Positions 9,905-20,325 of a DNA stretch of 64,000 bases are shown here, piece after piece (the stretch's first letter is position 1; each line of letters begins with the position of its first letter). The translations under genes and the position numbers were made by a program. The stretch lies in contig CM065307.1 in the NCBI GenBank assembly GCA_033032175.1, positions 4,216,001 through 4,280,000 on the forward strand, written 5' to 3'. The notes beneath the pieces were generated by a model that worked only from the letters and a program-made list of their open reading frames with translations, did no database searches and had not been told where the DNA came from. The DNA is from Saturnia japonica (Eukaryota; Arthropoda; Insecta; Lepidoptera; Saturniidae).

Positions 9905-10290
9905 TAATAATATATTAATACTATAGTATAGTATTTAGTGTTATATCGTATAGTATTGATAGTATATAGTATATTCTCTTTCCTCTACCTCGCCCCTGTC
10001 CTCTTCCTTGTTGTGTGTTCGATGTTTGAGTTGTGTAAGATGGATCTGGTGTGTTAGGTGACTGTTGTGTGATTGATGATTGTTGTGTATTTAGTATATT
10101 TGGATCTGTCGGTGTGTTGTGTACGAATACTGTATCTCCTAGCACTTTACTGAGTATAGTTGTTGTGTGTATGGTCTAATTTATCTATGTACTTTTTAAT
10201 GCTTTTAGCTACTATCCCTGTTGCACCTACTACTATTGGTATGACAATCGCTTGTATATGCTACAACCGACTGATTTCAGTTTTAAGTTT
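9905..10290 (-). pseudogene. 3' fragment of an unclassified LINE
   Basis: The minus strand reads 'AIVIPIVVGATGIVAKSIKKYIDKLD' (about 10250-10170), a motif I know from the C-terminus of several LINE pol proteins. A Q/N/T-rich stretch and a Gly-Arg repeat (QGRGQGRGRGKR) follow in a shifted frame. The presumed 3' tail (9905-9975) is a TATAG-like microsatellite. The clade is uncertain. The RT itself is missing. Confidence 0.45.
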
Positions 10291-10907
10291 TGCTTAATTT
10301 TTCAATTTCCTTAGTTCCTATAATATAGTATAGATATAATGTTGTTGGCATTTTGCGTGATATTAGTTTGGTTATTGTACATATGTGAAGTGTATTATAA
10401 ATAAAAACTGGAAACATACATTTTGAGCTGCCACAAAAACTCTCTATATAGTAGTACTGACAGAGAGCCACAATCTTATTGGATCCCATTATGAAGATTA
10501 GAAAATACTATGAAGGTTTAAAACATTGACACTGGCAAAAGATTCCGCGGCGCCAAAACAAGAAGAAGACTTGAAACTTGAAGACTTGAAAAGAACCTTG
10601 CAAATCACTGAGGAACAAGTTTCAAGAATTTAGTATCTTAACGATTCCTCCCAAATATATTTTGGATAATTTAATGTATGTTAGGAAAAACTTGGAGTAA
10701 AAGTCAGCGAGAATGCATGTCTATCTTCTAAGGAACACCCACAATAAGCATTTTTGTCTTTAAAATAACCAGGAGCGTATAACAGATAGTTATAACTATA
10801 ATTTTATATTGCTTTGTTTGTAAGACGCCGGAAGTATTGAATTAATTTCGTTATTATGTATTGACGTCATCTTCAAATTTCGTATTTAAAATTCTTTTAT
10901 AAATATA
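10291..10907. other. no recognisable feature
   Basis: AT-rich; no ORF or repeat signature that I can support. Confidence 0.4.
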
Positions 10908-11575
10908 CTAGCGGTGCCTCGCGGCTCCGCAAGCCTCCGAACGCAGTAATTATTTTCTTCTTGTGATTCTATATTTACTCATATTATTGAAAATTCTTAT
11001 ATCCTATAAATTATTGAATTACATAAACTTGCTGAGTACAAGATTTCATCAAAATCGGTTGTGAATTAATACAACTAGTTTTTTTTGCTTTTTCTACAAA
11101 TTCTAAAAATTTTATTGGCAATTCTTATGACCTGCCAATTATAGAATGACTAATACTTACTGTGTGTAAAATTTCATCAAAATGAGTCAAGAATTAACTT
11201 TTTATGACCGATTCTTATGAAATATTGTCCATCATCATCTTTTCAGTTAAATTTAGTACTCGGGAAGCTTATGTCGGTTTTTAATTGAAACCTCTAAGAA
11301 TTTACAATAAGATTTCTAGAAATAGTAAAAAGAAAAACATTTTAATAACATTTTTTATTCGAGTAGTATTAGTCATCCTATAATTGATCAGCTGTAAGAA
11401 TTGTCAATAATAAATTTTGATATACATAGTAAAAAAAAATCATCAATTCTACATCTATTCTGATCAATTTTTTTAGTCCGGAGGCCGGTCATTCTACAAT
11501 TGAAAGGCTGTAAAAATCGCAAAAAATTTAATTCTTAACTGATTGTCATGAAATTTTTTACACGAGAAGTACCTA
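10908..11575 (-). mobile_element. Helitron-like element with internal degenerate repeats
   Basis: It begins actagcggtgcctcgcgg-ctccgc, the reverse complement of a hairpin plus CTAGT end. It contains repeated blocks of the form 'attcttat..cct..aatt....aatga.taa....tg.gta.aa.atttcatcaaaat' at about 11000-11110 and 11115-11215, and inverted relatives at about 11370-11420 and 11490-11560. Right limit approximate. Confidence 0.45.
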
Positions 11576-11581
11576 TATGTC

Positions 11582-12213
11582 ACTAGCTGTGCCCCACGAT
11601 TTCACCCGTGTTAATTTTATCCGACAAACACCGCGCCGCCATCGTATCCATGTACTAACTCTATCACAATTGTTCTTCCCGCAAGTATGTAAAAATTATT
11701 TTAATTTTTCATTATCTCCTAAACTATATTTCCAAATAGCATACTATCTAAACAGCAAAATTTAACTTCATAAAATTATCTTTATGATGAAGTAACTTTT
11801 GTTTGTAAGGATTAATATGCCATGTCTAAAAATAATGCTTATAAATAACTTTTTAATTTTCAACAAATCTTTGTCACAAAATACCTTATTGTGGCTTATG
11901 TACAAGAGACAGGTATATACTATCGCTGACTTTTTTTGATATACTAAAGAACAATATTATTGTAGAACATTTTATTTCCGTATATTAATGATTACGCCAG
12001 CTCACGCGGATAAAGCAGTTCGGGAGAGCCTCGACTTCCGACTTACGTATCAAAAATCATTATTTAAGGCTATCTGAGAGTTGTAGCCTAATCTTAAATA
12101 GCCTATACCATTCCTCGATAGTTTGACTATCATATACAAAAAGAATTTTCGAATTGAACTGGTAGTTCCAGAGATCAGCGTGTTTAAACAAACAAACAAA
12201 AAAAGTATAGATT
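11582..12213 (-). mobile_element. Helitron-like non-autonomous element, minus orientation, both ends visible
   Basis: The left end, actagctgtgccccacg, is an inverted CTAGT-type 3' terminus with hairpin partner (cgatttcacccgtg). The right end, ggtagttccagagatcagcg followed by tgtttaaacaaacaaacaa and agtatagat, is the inverted 5' start. Length about 630 bp. Related copies in plus orientation lie at 42785-43080 and 45300-45722. Confidence 0.65.
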
Positions 12214-12239
12214 TCTCAATTGATATATTTTAATATGAA

Positions 12240-12330
12240 TTTTCAAATATGATATCTAAAATTACGGGTTTTAAATATTTAGTGCGTTGTAACAAACGCG
12301 TGCGGAGCTGCGGGCTCACCGCTGGTAATT
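12240..12330 (+). mobile_element. Helitron-like 3' end fragment
   Basis: It ends acgcgtgcggagctgcgg-gctcaccgctggt, a hairpin followed by a degenerate CTAGT (CTGGT). Only the last ~90 bases can be assigned. Confidence 0.4.
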
Positions 12331-13317
12331 ATAAATATAAATAAATAATATAATATAACATTATCTCATAAACAAAAACTCAGCATAAATAGAACCCAAC
12401 AAAGGGTCAGTAAAAAATCCACAGTAAATAGACACCGCTGTCGAGGCGTGAAGGACTCGGCGTATGACATTATGACATGGGGCGAATATTAATGGTGAAA
12501 ATGAACAGTTGGACTTGAAAAGTTATAACGTTAAAACGACGCATATAACGTAATTTTTTCTTATGGTTATTACTATCTAGAATCTTATATTAATAATAAA
12601 ATTTATGTGATTAATATTGTTGAATATTCTTTATTCCTAAGATAATATGAGTAATTGCATAAAGTCTAACTGTAAGGAATAAATTTTTCTATGGAGAAAA
12701 ATAGATGGTTTTTGTCATAGATGTGGTACACATTAAATCTATGGTTTTTATAAATAAAAAAGCATTAATTAAATTTACCTGCCAGTGTTTTATCAATGTA
12801 TTGTAAAAAACGTTAGAGGTTGATTAATTATTTGTTTGTCCAAATGCGCTAATATCTGGAACTACCAGCCAGTTGTAAGAATAAACCAGATAAAAAAATA
12901 TAGCCTATTTACTGAGGAAGGTTATAGGTTATACAACTTTATGAAACGACTCTAAGGTGCTCTAAGACTGGACTCTAAGGTGCTGAGCAGTAATCTTAAC
13001 ATCAAGCAATTTGACTACTTGTAGGTAATGGTCCGGGAGCTACGGCACCTTTTTTATGAGTAGCAATATACATAGTAGGACATGATTTTGATAATAGTTT
13101 ATATATTGCTTAATGATAAACCGAGCGTCAGACCACGCGACCTCAGTTATGGTGTAGGAGACTGACGAAGATGTAAAAAAATATTATCGAAATTGTAGCA
13201 GTATACAAGCTACAAATTATTACATTACTTATTAATAATGTTAATTTAAGAAAAATAACCGTCCCATCTCGATAAAATATAAAATAAAAATCGACGATAA
13301 AATCACCGTCAGTTATA
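12331..13317. other. repeat-rich DNA without a gene
   Basis: It contains a ~100-bp dispersed repeat at 12425-12525, which shares 'gacrtggg-cgaatattaatgg' and flanking words with 16255-16350. A partial Helitron-like body follows at about 12825-12975 (tttgtccaaatgcgc...ggaactaccagcc). No coding sequence. Confidence 0.45.
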
Positions 13318-14608
13318 TACAAGGTGTCCAGAAAGGGTATCGGGTATTTGTAAGTTCAATGAAACAAAAATTATTTGTATGCAATAAAAAAGTTTATTAT
13401 TTATTATTAGCATATGAATTGGAGAATTATTTGGAAAAGATGATGTTATCCAAATGATGACCGTTACGTTGCTGGCACTCTTCTAAACGGAAACGAAGAT
13501 TGGCGATAACACGTTGACACATAGCTATCGATATTGCTGCCATTTCTGACCTGATGTTTTGCTTTAACTGGGTTAGATTCGTCGGATTGTTTTCATAAGC
13601 CTTACTTTTAAGGTATCCCCATGCAAAATAGTCAAGCGGGCTAAGGTCGGGGCTTCTGGGAGGCCAGTTGATGTTACCCCTTCACGAAATGACTTTATTA
13701 GGGAATAATTCGTTAACAACTTCCATTGATCATTTGAGGATTGGCAAGTGGCCCCATCTTGCTGGAACCACGTTCTTGAGTTGAAACCAGCAAACTCCTG
13801 CAACTCTGGGACCAAAAAATTTCGCAACATATCGCACTAACGGTCACTATTCACATTAATTGCTCGGCCTCGTTGATCCTCATGAAAATAAGGACCAATT
13901 ATGCCTTTAGCAGACATAGCGGCCCAAACAACGACTTTTGGGCTATGCAGGGGTCGTTCATGCTTTCGTCTCGGATTCTCCACTGCCAGTACCGATAATT
14001 CTGCTTATTAACATGACCATTCAGGTGAAAATTTGCTTCGTCACTGAACAGTATGTTGTTAAAGTTGTTAAATCGCTGCAGCATTTCGTTCGCAAAATTC
14101 AGTCGATTAGCATAGTCCGTATCCTTCAATTCTTGAACCAATTGAATTTTATAGGCTTTTAGATGTAAGTGTTTCTTTAAAATCGAATGTAAAGACGATT
14201 TTTTGATGTTCAACGTTTGGCTTCGCTTTCGGATTTTGACGAACCAACGCCTCAACTTCTTCAATTGTTTCTTCATCGCGAACTGAACGAGGACGACCAG
14301 AATTTTGAATTTTAACTGTCGCACCTGTATTCTCGAACATCCTGATCCATTTCCTAATGCTATCGTCACTTGGCGCGTGGCGTGTACGATATTCCGCACG
14401 ATAGAGACGTTGAGCAGTCGCTATTGAATCACCATTACGATAATACGCTCGTACGCAAAATGCGAGATGCGTCCCCGAGTACTGTTCTATCGTGACTAAA
14501 ACTCCACAAAATGACGGACGCCACGAACCCCTCGCCGCACCCTTTAGACGCCCCGTTTCGAATATGGCGCGTAAACAAATACCCGATACCCTTTCTGGAC
14601 ACCTTGTA
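13318..14608 (-). mobile_element. Tc1/mariner-superfamily transposon with perfect 32-bp TIRs
   Basis: The element is 13320-14606 (1,287 bp) and is flanked by TA on both sides (13318-13319 and 14607-14608), the superfamily's target duplication. The terminal inverted repeats, 13320-13351 and 14575-14606, start CAAGGTGTCCAGAAAGGG and are identical over 32 bases. The single gene runs on the minus strand. Perfect TIRs around a broken gene suggest either recent trans-mobilisation or selection on the ends. Confidence 0.9.
13440..14500 (-). pseudogene. mariner-like transposase (D-D-~40D), frameshifted
   Basis: Read on the minus strand, an HTH region (about 14150-14500; 'GRPRSVRDEETIEEVE', typical Tc/mariner linker) leads to the DDE domain. 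The first Asp is in 'FSDEANFHLNGHVN' (about 14050), the second in 'WFQQDGATC' (about 13755), the third in 'SPDLSPLDYFAWGYLK' (about 13640). At least two frameshifts break the frame, one near 13,680. The spacing between the last two Asps is about 40-41 residues, unlike DD34D mariner, and recalls the DD41D/rosa-like branch; the count is approximate because of the frameshift. All three catalytic residues are still present. Confidence 0.75.
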
Positions 14609-14695
14609 TAAGTAGTCGGAAAATTATAAAAATAAAGTATACAATGTGAAATTGATTGTGGTTATTATTTATGATTAATATAACAAGAAAAAGAC

Positions 14696-14790
14696 TGCAT
14701 AATAAAGCTTAAAAGTTCGTCACTTCAAAAGCATTGAGCGCGCGGCGTCTTTTGCGTTCCAACTGACGGACTTTTAAGTATTATTATGCA
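14696..14790. repeat. foldback MITE (~95 bp)
   Basis: 27-base arms at 14696-14722 and 14764-14790 are complementary at 24 of 27 positions (TGCATAATAA...TTCGTCA). The 41-base GC-rich loop contains gagcgcgcggcg. The element is just outside the mariner at 13318-14608. Confidence 0.6.
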
Positions 14791-15210
14791 TTCTGACGAT
14801 TTTTTTTTTTCGTTTTATTCCATAGATACTTGGTCTTTATAAAGATAAATTATAACGCGATATGTTCATTAAAAAAAAAAAAACAAGTTTATGTTTTTTA
14901 AAAGCTACGATTTTTATAAGCATTGGTCGATAATAAAACACGATTAAAATGTGTTCAATGTTATAACGTTTATGGATTCTCGTCGAGCTTACTGAGAAAC
15001 ATATGTGTTCTAAAATATGCTTTATAACTTTTCCTGTAAAACTTTCGATTTCTATACTTATGTCATTGTTTACAGGTAGTAGACGTGTAAGTATTGAGTT
15101 TTTTAACTTCAATAGAACATGTAGCGACATCTCTCCTCGCCATAACTGACGTATCCTACGTCGCGATATTAAAATTAAATGAACCCGACAATAACCGTTG
15201 GGCAGTTGCC

Positions 15211-15320
15211 CGCTAGACATTTTCAAGTCCGGCGAAGCTGTAAAAGCCGCAGCGGCTCTGTTTTTGGATAGGGCCCCTAAGGCTAACAGTGTAGTCAATA
15301 AAAAAAAAATCGCTAGACAT
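15211..15320 (+). mobile_element. ~90-nt retroposon with Jockey-like 3' end
   Basis: The body, 15221-15310, is flanked by the 10-bp repeat CGCTAGACAT (15211-15220, 15311-15320). It carries the palindrome-like core GCCGCAGCGGC and the tail 'gggcccctaaggctaac-agtgtagtc' plus poly-A, as found at the 3' end of the Jockey element at 24427-29732. Its 5' boundary (tttCAAGTCCGG) coincides with that of the independent copy at 49622-49735. Confidence 0.75.
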
Positions 15321-16254
15321 AACATCCGTCTGGTCGGAAGATCCTCGCTTTGCAATGTTTACCCCCAGATACACTAAATCTAATATTAATTGCTTAAACA
15401 GTTTTATCACAATATCTAATTTCGGATTAAAGTATAAATAATTTTGAAATTATTTCAGTTTCTTATTTGGGTTTTTCTTTTTAATGTTTATGTTTGTTAT
15501 TATTAACTTTTGATTTGGGTATTATTGTTATTATTATTGATTTTTATATTGAAAATTTTAAATATTTAAAAAAATAAAATAAACCGTTTTTATTTTGTAT
15601 AACAATGTAAGCTGTGCTGTATCTGCATCAGGCAAATTACAATTTTATTTAAACTACATTTAATATAATTAACTAACTATATTTAAATAAAACAGCAAAA
15701 AATATGATAAAAAAAAATTAATCGACTTAAAAAAAACTCAAAATTATGAAATATTTATCTTTATATATACACAAAATTAACCGAAAGAACTATATCAAAA
15801 GTAGGTATACAACAAATTAGGGGTTTATAATTTTTTTAGGATGGTGGCAGCACTTAGCAAAAGTACGTATTTAAATATTTAAAAAAGAAAATCGGCACCG
15901 AACCCAAAAAAATATTCCCCCAAAATCCTTCTTTTTGTGAAGTCTGTTAAAAATTAGTTGAGGAGCTAGTAAGAGAGTAAAGTTTCCTTGGATATTTCGC
16001 TGTACTTGGGGCAGTACGACTGATGGATACCTCCAACAAAAGATCGCAGACAACTAACTTTATGTCGTATTCTTACGGGTAAAATAGAACTTCCAAAGCT
16101 CTTTGGCGTAAGGGGGATAAAGATCGCCACCTTTGTATTAAAAAAAAAAAAAACAAATTAAAATTCAGAATTAAGATAAAAGTGTGAATTAAAATTTATC
16201 TTTATACTAAAGCAGTGTCTATACAGTTTTATGTAGACGATCTCAATAGAGATA
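15321..16254. other. no recognisable feature
   Basis: Very AT-rich; short low-complexity ORFs only. Confidence 0.4.
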
Positions 16255-16350
16255 CGTTGTGGATGGATGCCGCTGGCAGGACGTGAAGGGTCCGGTTTGG
16301 ACGTGGGCCGAATATTAATGGCGTTGGTGAACAAATTATGAAATTTGACA
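16255..16350. repeat. dispersed repeat, second copy
   Basis: Shares 'gaagg.tc.g....gacrtgggscgaatattaatgg' with 12425-12525. Family not identified. Confidence 0.4.
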
Positions 16351-16709
16351 ACTCCACTAAAAACTGATGGACTCTTGTACCAAAATTATTCAGTATACAC
16401 AATTGAAAGGAGATTTTATATAACTTTTCACGGCGTCATGCTATTACCTAAAGCAGTATTTTTTATTATGTTTTCTTAATCAGTGCAAGTCTATTTTATG
16501 ATTGCATCGTAGCCAATCAACGACTTTTTTGAAAACTCTGAAAGAAGTAGGGATATTAACATAAGTCTATAGCAGGTACAGTAAAAGCACGGTGGCAACA
16601 TAACTATAGTGTTTTCTTCAGTTTCGGTTAGAATATTAAATTAAAAATTGCTCGATGAGAAAGAAGAATTTTCTCTATTTTCTTCAAATCAGTATTTATC
16701 TTTATCCAG

Positions 16710-17023
16710 ATAAATATTTTAGTTAACTTGGGCATTTACAGTAGAGTAATATTTTTTTTTACTTTTATATTTTTAACGAATACCGGTAGAAGATATCAAG
16801 GGTTCAAAATTACGCGCACCCAAAGAAATCACACGCAGCGAAACGGTTGGCCGGTACTCCGGATCTATGATTAACTGCGTGTAGCGAGCTAAGCAGACTT
16901 TTTGTATCTATGAAGTTATGAACTATCAATATTAAAGCGATAAACTTTAAATCATGATTTTTAAACGTAAAATACACCACTTTGTAATTATACACCCGTG
17001 CGAAGCTGGGGCAGGTTGCTAGT
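16710..17023 (+). mobile_element. Helitron-like copy, family C, 3' end CTAGT
   Basis: It ends cacccgtgcgaagctggg-gcaggttgCTAGT at 17023, a GC-rich hairpin just before CTAGT. The body matches 62190-62530 and, inverted, 57231-57680 (shared words: agataaatat.ttagttaa, ttacgcgca..caaagaaatc, gcagcgaaacgg). 5' part missing or too diverged. Confidence 0.6.
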
Positions 17024-17526
17024 ATATAATAAACAGTCGGTTTATACCTCCTATAAATAAACACTCGACGATTATGCAAATCAAAATGGATTCAATTTAC
17101 GCCATGATAGTTCGTATGAACGTCAAAGTTAGTAAATAACAAGCCCCGAATATTATACTTAATCAAGCTAACAATGACATAGTACATCTTTACAATATCT
17201 GAATGGCCATTGTCTTGAATACACGTCGGTTTGAGCTCAAACAAACACAATTTCACGCAAGACATACCTTGATAATAGATTGCGACTTAATTAAACCAAT
17301 GAGGGCAATACCAACGCACCGCAACAATGTCAATAATAATTATACGCGAATATTGGTTTGATACGCCTCGTATAATATTCTGTTGAGAATCAACAATTAA
17401 ATTAGTAGGCGCCATTGTTTATATTATGAACCAAGTATATTGATCAATGTTTGATTCGTTACTATTAATTTTCATCAACTATCATTATATTAATACTTGA
17501 GAAGAAAACTTCGGACCCCTCTTTAA
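17024..17526. other. no recognisable feature
   Basis: AT-rich; nothing identified. Confidence 0.4.
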
Positions 17527-17829
17527 GTGTATTGCGTGCACGGAAGTCTGTGAGATTTGGCATGGGTAAAGTTTATGTGCAGAAAGATAAAATTTATCTA
17601 TAATATCTGTTACTAATATATTAAATTAAATAAATTAATACTGAGAATCCTAACCCGACCACTGCCATTGAACGTAGATCCCTCAATATATTGACATTGT
17701 CACTCAATATAAAGTGACATCAAGTGATATAATATTCATTGTTTAGGTTTATACTGCAAATGCCAAACAGAAAATAGTCTACGTTTAAAAAGTCGCTGGT
17801 CGAATTTCGATCATTAGGCGACCGCTAGT
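17527..17829 (+). mobile_element. Helitron-like copy, family D, 3' end CTAGT
   Basis: About 300 bp matching 59750-60063 (+), 43522-43760 (-) and 48894-49205 (-). It starts near attgcgtgcacggaag and ends gtcgctggtcgaat...ggcgaccgCTAGT; GGTCG/CGACC form the terminal stem. Non-coding. Confidence 0.65.
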
Positions 17830-18829
17830 ATTAATAAATCTGTAAATCCGCCTATATATTTCCTGACAGAAACCCTGTAAAAGGAAACTCTGATCACGAG
17901 AAAGATAATACGTTCTTGTTTCTGTCTGTTAATATGTCCGGATTACCTCAAAAACGGTTTTGGTAGGGATTTTTATGAAATGTTGTACACGGATATCTTA
18001 ATGCCATTTCTCAATTGAATAGGGTTTTAATAAATATCAATAATAAATTTGGTTTTAATAAATGGCAAAAAAAATTAAGAATAACAAAAAAAATAATGTA
18101 TTAACTCTACACCGATTGTCATGAAATTTCGTAAATGTAAAATATGTGTTATTGAATAATTGATTTAAGGTAGGTACAAGATAAGATGGGGTTAGCATAT
18201 ATTTAGCGATAAAAGGCTCTAAATAAAATTAAGAATAAATAAATATATAAATGTTAATTTCTTTACTTTCTCGATGACAGTTCTAATTTGATAGTTGTAG
18301 TGTTGTGACCAAATAAGGAATGATATCGATCGCATATATTTATTACGATTACGACAGTGACGATTCATCTGATTTTGATTAAAATAAATAAATAAAGATT
18401 ACCAGTCATTATAATTATTTCGTTTCATTGTCGAGTACCTACCTATACCTACTTATTTTACAACAGCTTCGAAAATTTTGAAGAAGTTAGCATTATCAAT
18501 CAAGAATTCATACGTGTAGTAACATCTTGTAATGAAATACAATATTAGTTAATAAATTTGTACAAAAGTATCCGGCAGTAGTTTAGTTTCTTACATTTTG
18601 TAAAAAAATATCGGGTCTACTATCGTGTCACGTTTATCGATATAGCTCCATCCCTATCAGTTTCTCCGACTCTGGTATAACCTTGTACGTGTGTAAACGT
18701 CATATTTTTATAAAATAATGCATACATAATGGAAAAAAAGACGCTCGTTCAAGTTTTCACAGGAGCTGCCATCGAGAAAATAAAGAAATGGAAAAGGTAT
18801 AAGGACAACTAAATGCAGTGAGGGCTTCC
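17830..18829. other. no recognisable gene
   Basis: Contains Helitron-like inner words near 18000-18170 (gattgtcatgaaattt) but no clear ends. A short acidic reading (YYDYDSDDSSDFD then stop, about 18340-18380) followed by aataaa is visible but cannot be attached to any gene. Confidence 0.35.
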
Positions 18830-18842
18830 TCGCTAATGTGGA

Positions 18843-19271
18843 GTGGTTGGTCATTGGGTTATTGGACGACAATGTCAGGGGTTACTCTTGCCGAGTAATT
18901 TCTTTTTCGCGTCTGGTAACTGCAAGTGTCGGTTAAGTGCACGCGCACCTCGCATCTTTAACGCTTGGCTTGGATTTTTACCGCCGTGGCTCACGCATCT
19001 TTTACGCTGCACGCTATCGCCGGTTCTGGGAAAACCCGAGAACCCGGACAACAAGGAAGAATTATTCGGTAAGTGGATTCTGTTCATTCTTTCTTGGTGT
19101 TTCAGTGTCGGTATCATACCCCCCGGGAAAGTTGGAGATCTGGAGGATGACCAGTCCGCAGATTGGTTTTTCCACCAGTGGAGAAATTTACCCGATTCAC
19201 ACAGAGCGGTTTGCTTTGCTGTTCGTTATGTGAAAGGCAAAGGAGTGGAATTCACACAAAGCGAAAAGTGA
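18843..19271 (+). CDS. unrecognised 142-codon ORF, probably part of an old retroelement
   Basis: An ATG-initiated frame of 142 codons in clearly GC-richer DNA than its neighbours. It contains Trp-rich segments ('WFFHQWRNLPDSHRAVCFA') and no domain I can name. The sequence after the stop (19272-19366, '...tcaggtgggatagaggtaaagcgc...' then an A-run) looks like the 3' tail of a retroposon, so the whole block (about 18,830-19,370) may be the 3' end of an unclassified LINE. A perfect-looking GTAAGT...TTTCAG pair (about 19070-19105) would make only a ~37-base intron, too short to be real. Coding status uncertain. Confidence 0.3.
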   Translation: MVGHWVIGRQCQGLLLPSNFFFASGNCKCRLSARAPRIFNAWLGFLPPWLTHLLRCTLSPVLGKPENPDNKEELFGKWILFILSWCFSVGIIPPGKVGDLEDDQSADWFFHQWRNLPDSHRAVCFAVRYVKGKGVEFTQSEK

Positions 19272-19371
19272 ATAGGCATTTAATAGGTAAACGCAGTTCA
19301 TCGTCGACTTACTCTCAGGTGGGATAGAGGTAAAGCGCATACCTGTACCTACTCCATAAAAAAAACAACTG

Positions 19372-20325
19372 ATTTTCAGTTCTCATATAATACGTATAAA
19401 CTTTCAATAATAAGAGTAAAAATAAACCTACGAGACGAAAATAATAGCCGCGTGACACCGCTAGTATTAATATATAAGTATTTCTAAGTTGGTAAAACTT
19501 TTTTGTTCGTAAGATTTTTAAAAGCAGTTTTTTAGCTGCGACCTAAAATCTCTCCGCAACTTTTACTCAAAATCTTGTGGGAATAGTAATTTTTTACTTA
19601 TGCTAAAAATAATTGAATATTTAGCTCGACGGAATAACTGAAGAGCATTTCATGCTAACTTTATAGTTCAGACATAACGGCGACCGTCCCGGTCAGGTCT
19701 CGTTTGATGAGAAATGTTTTATGAAACGCCTGACCTTGCATCGCGTGAATTATCTATTTCCAATGTTAGATCTAAAAGAACAAGATTTTAGTCCCTTTAA
19801 GTTATGAGAAAAAGCACCATGAGATAGAAAAATTCGCATGGAGCGTATTACGATTAAATATATTGAAAGATAATCTATACAAACTTTTAAGAAATTCTAA
19901 GGAATCTGAGGAAGGAATCTTCTAAAGAACTGCTTACTCGAAGTGCTGTCTCTTGCAGACAGAACGACAACTTAATTCTTCATACATTTCTCGTCATGTT
20001 CTCGAATGAGTAATGCTTATGTTAATATTCGAACTCGCTAAGCTACTTTATATTCCGTTCAGAGTTAAGTTACAGCTAAGCGGATTGTCTTATTCTGATA
20101 TCGATTCAAGAAACATACATCTCTTGCTTCCAGACCTTTTTTCGTACGATTCTTGCGAAATAAATATATTTATTAAAAGAATGGTCAAAGAAACCAGGAT
20201 TTACCTGTGACAATGTCGTGATTTGGTCGTAAATTACATTCTCTTTGCTACTTTATTTAAGTGACGTAAGCATATTGCGCAAAACATAGCTGGGTGGTAG
20301 GACACAACAAACGTGTCTGACAGAA
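19372..20325. other. no recognisable gene
   Basis: AT-rich. One imperfect hairpin (ggtcagg...cctgacc, about 19690-19737) is the only structure noted. Confidence 0.35.

Noticed and set aside
19070..19105. Mini-intron GTAAGT...TTTCAG inside the 18843 ORF
   Set aside because: At about 37 bases it is shorter than insect introns normally are, and the frame is open without removing it.
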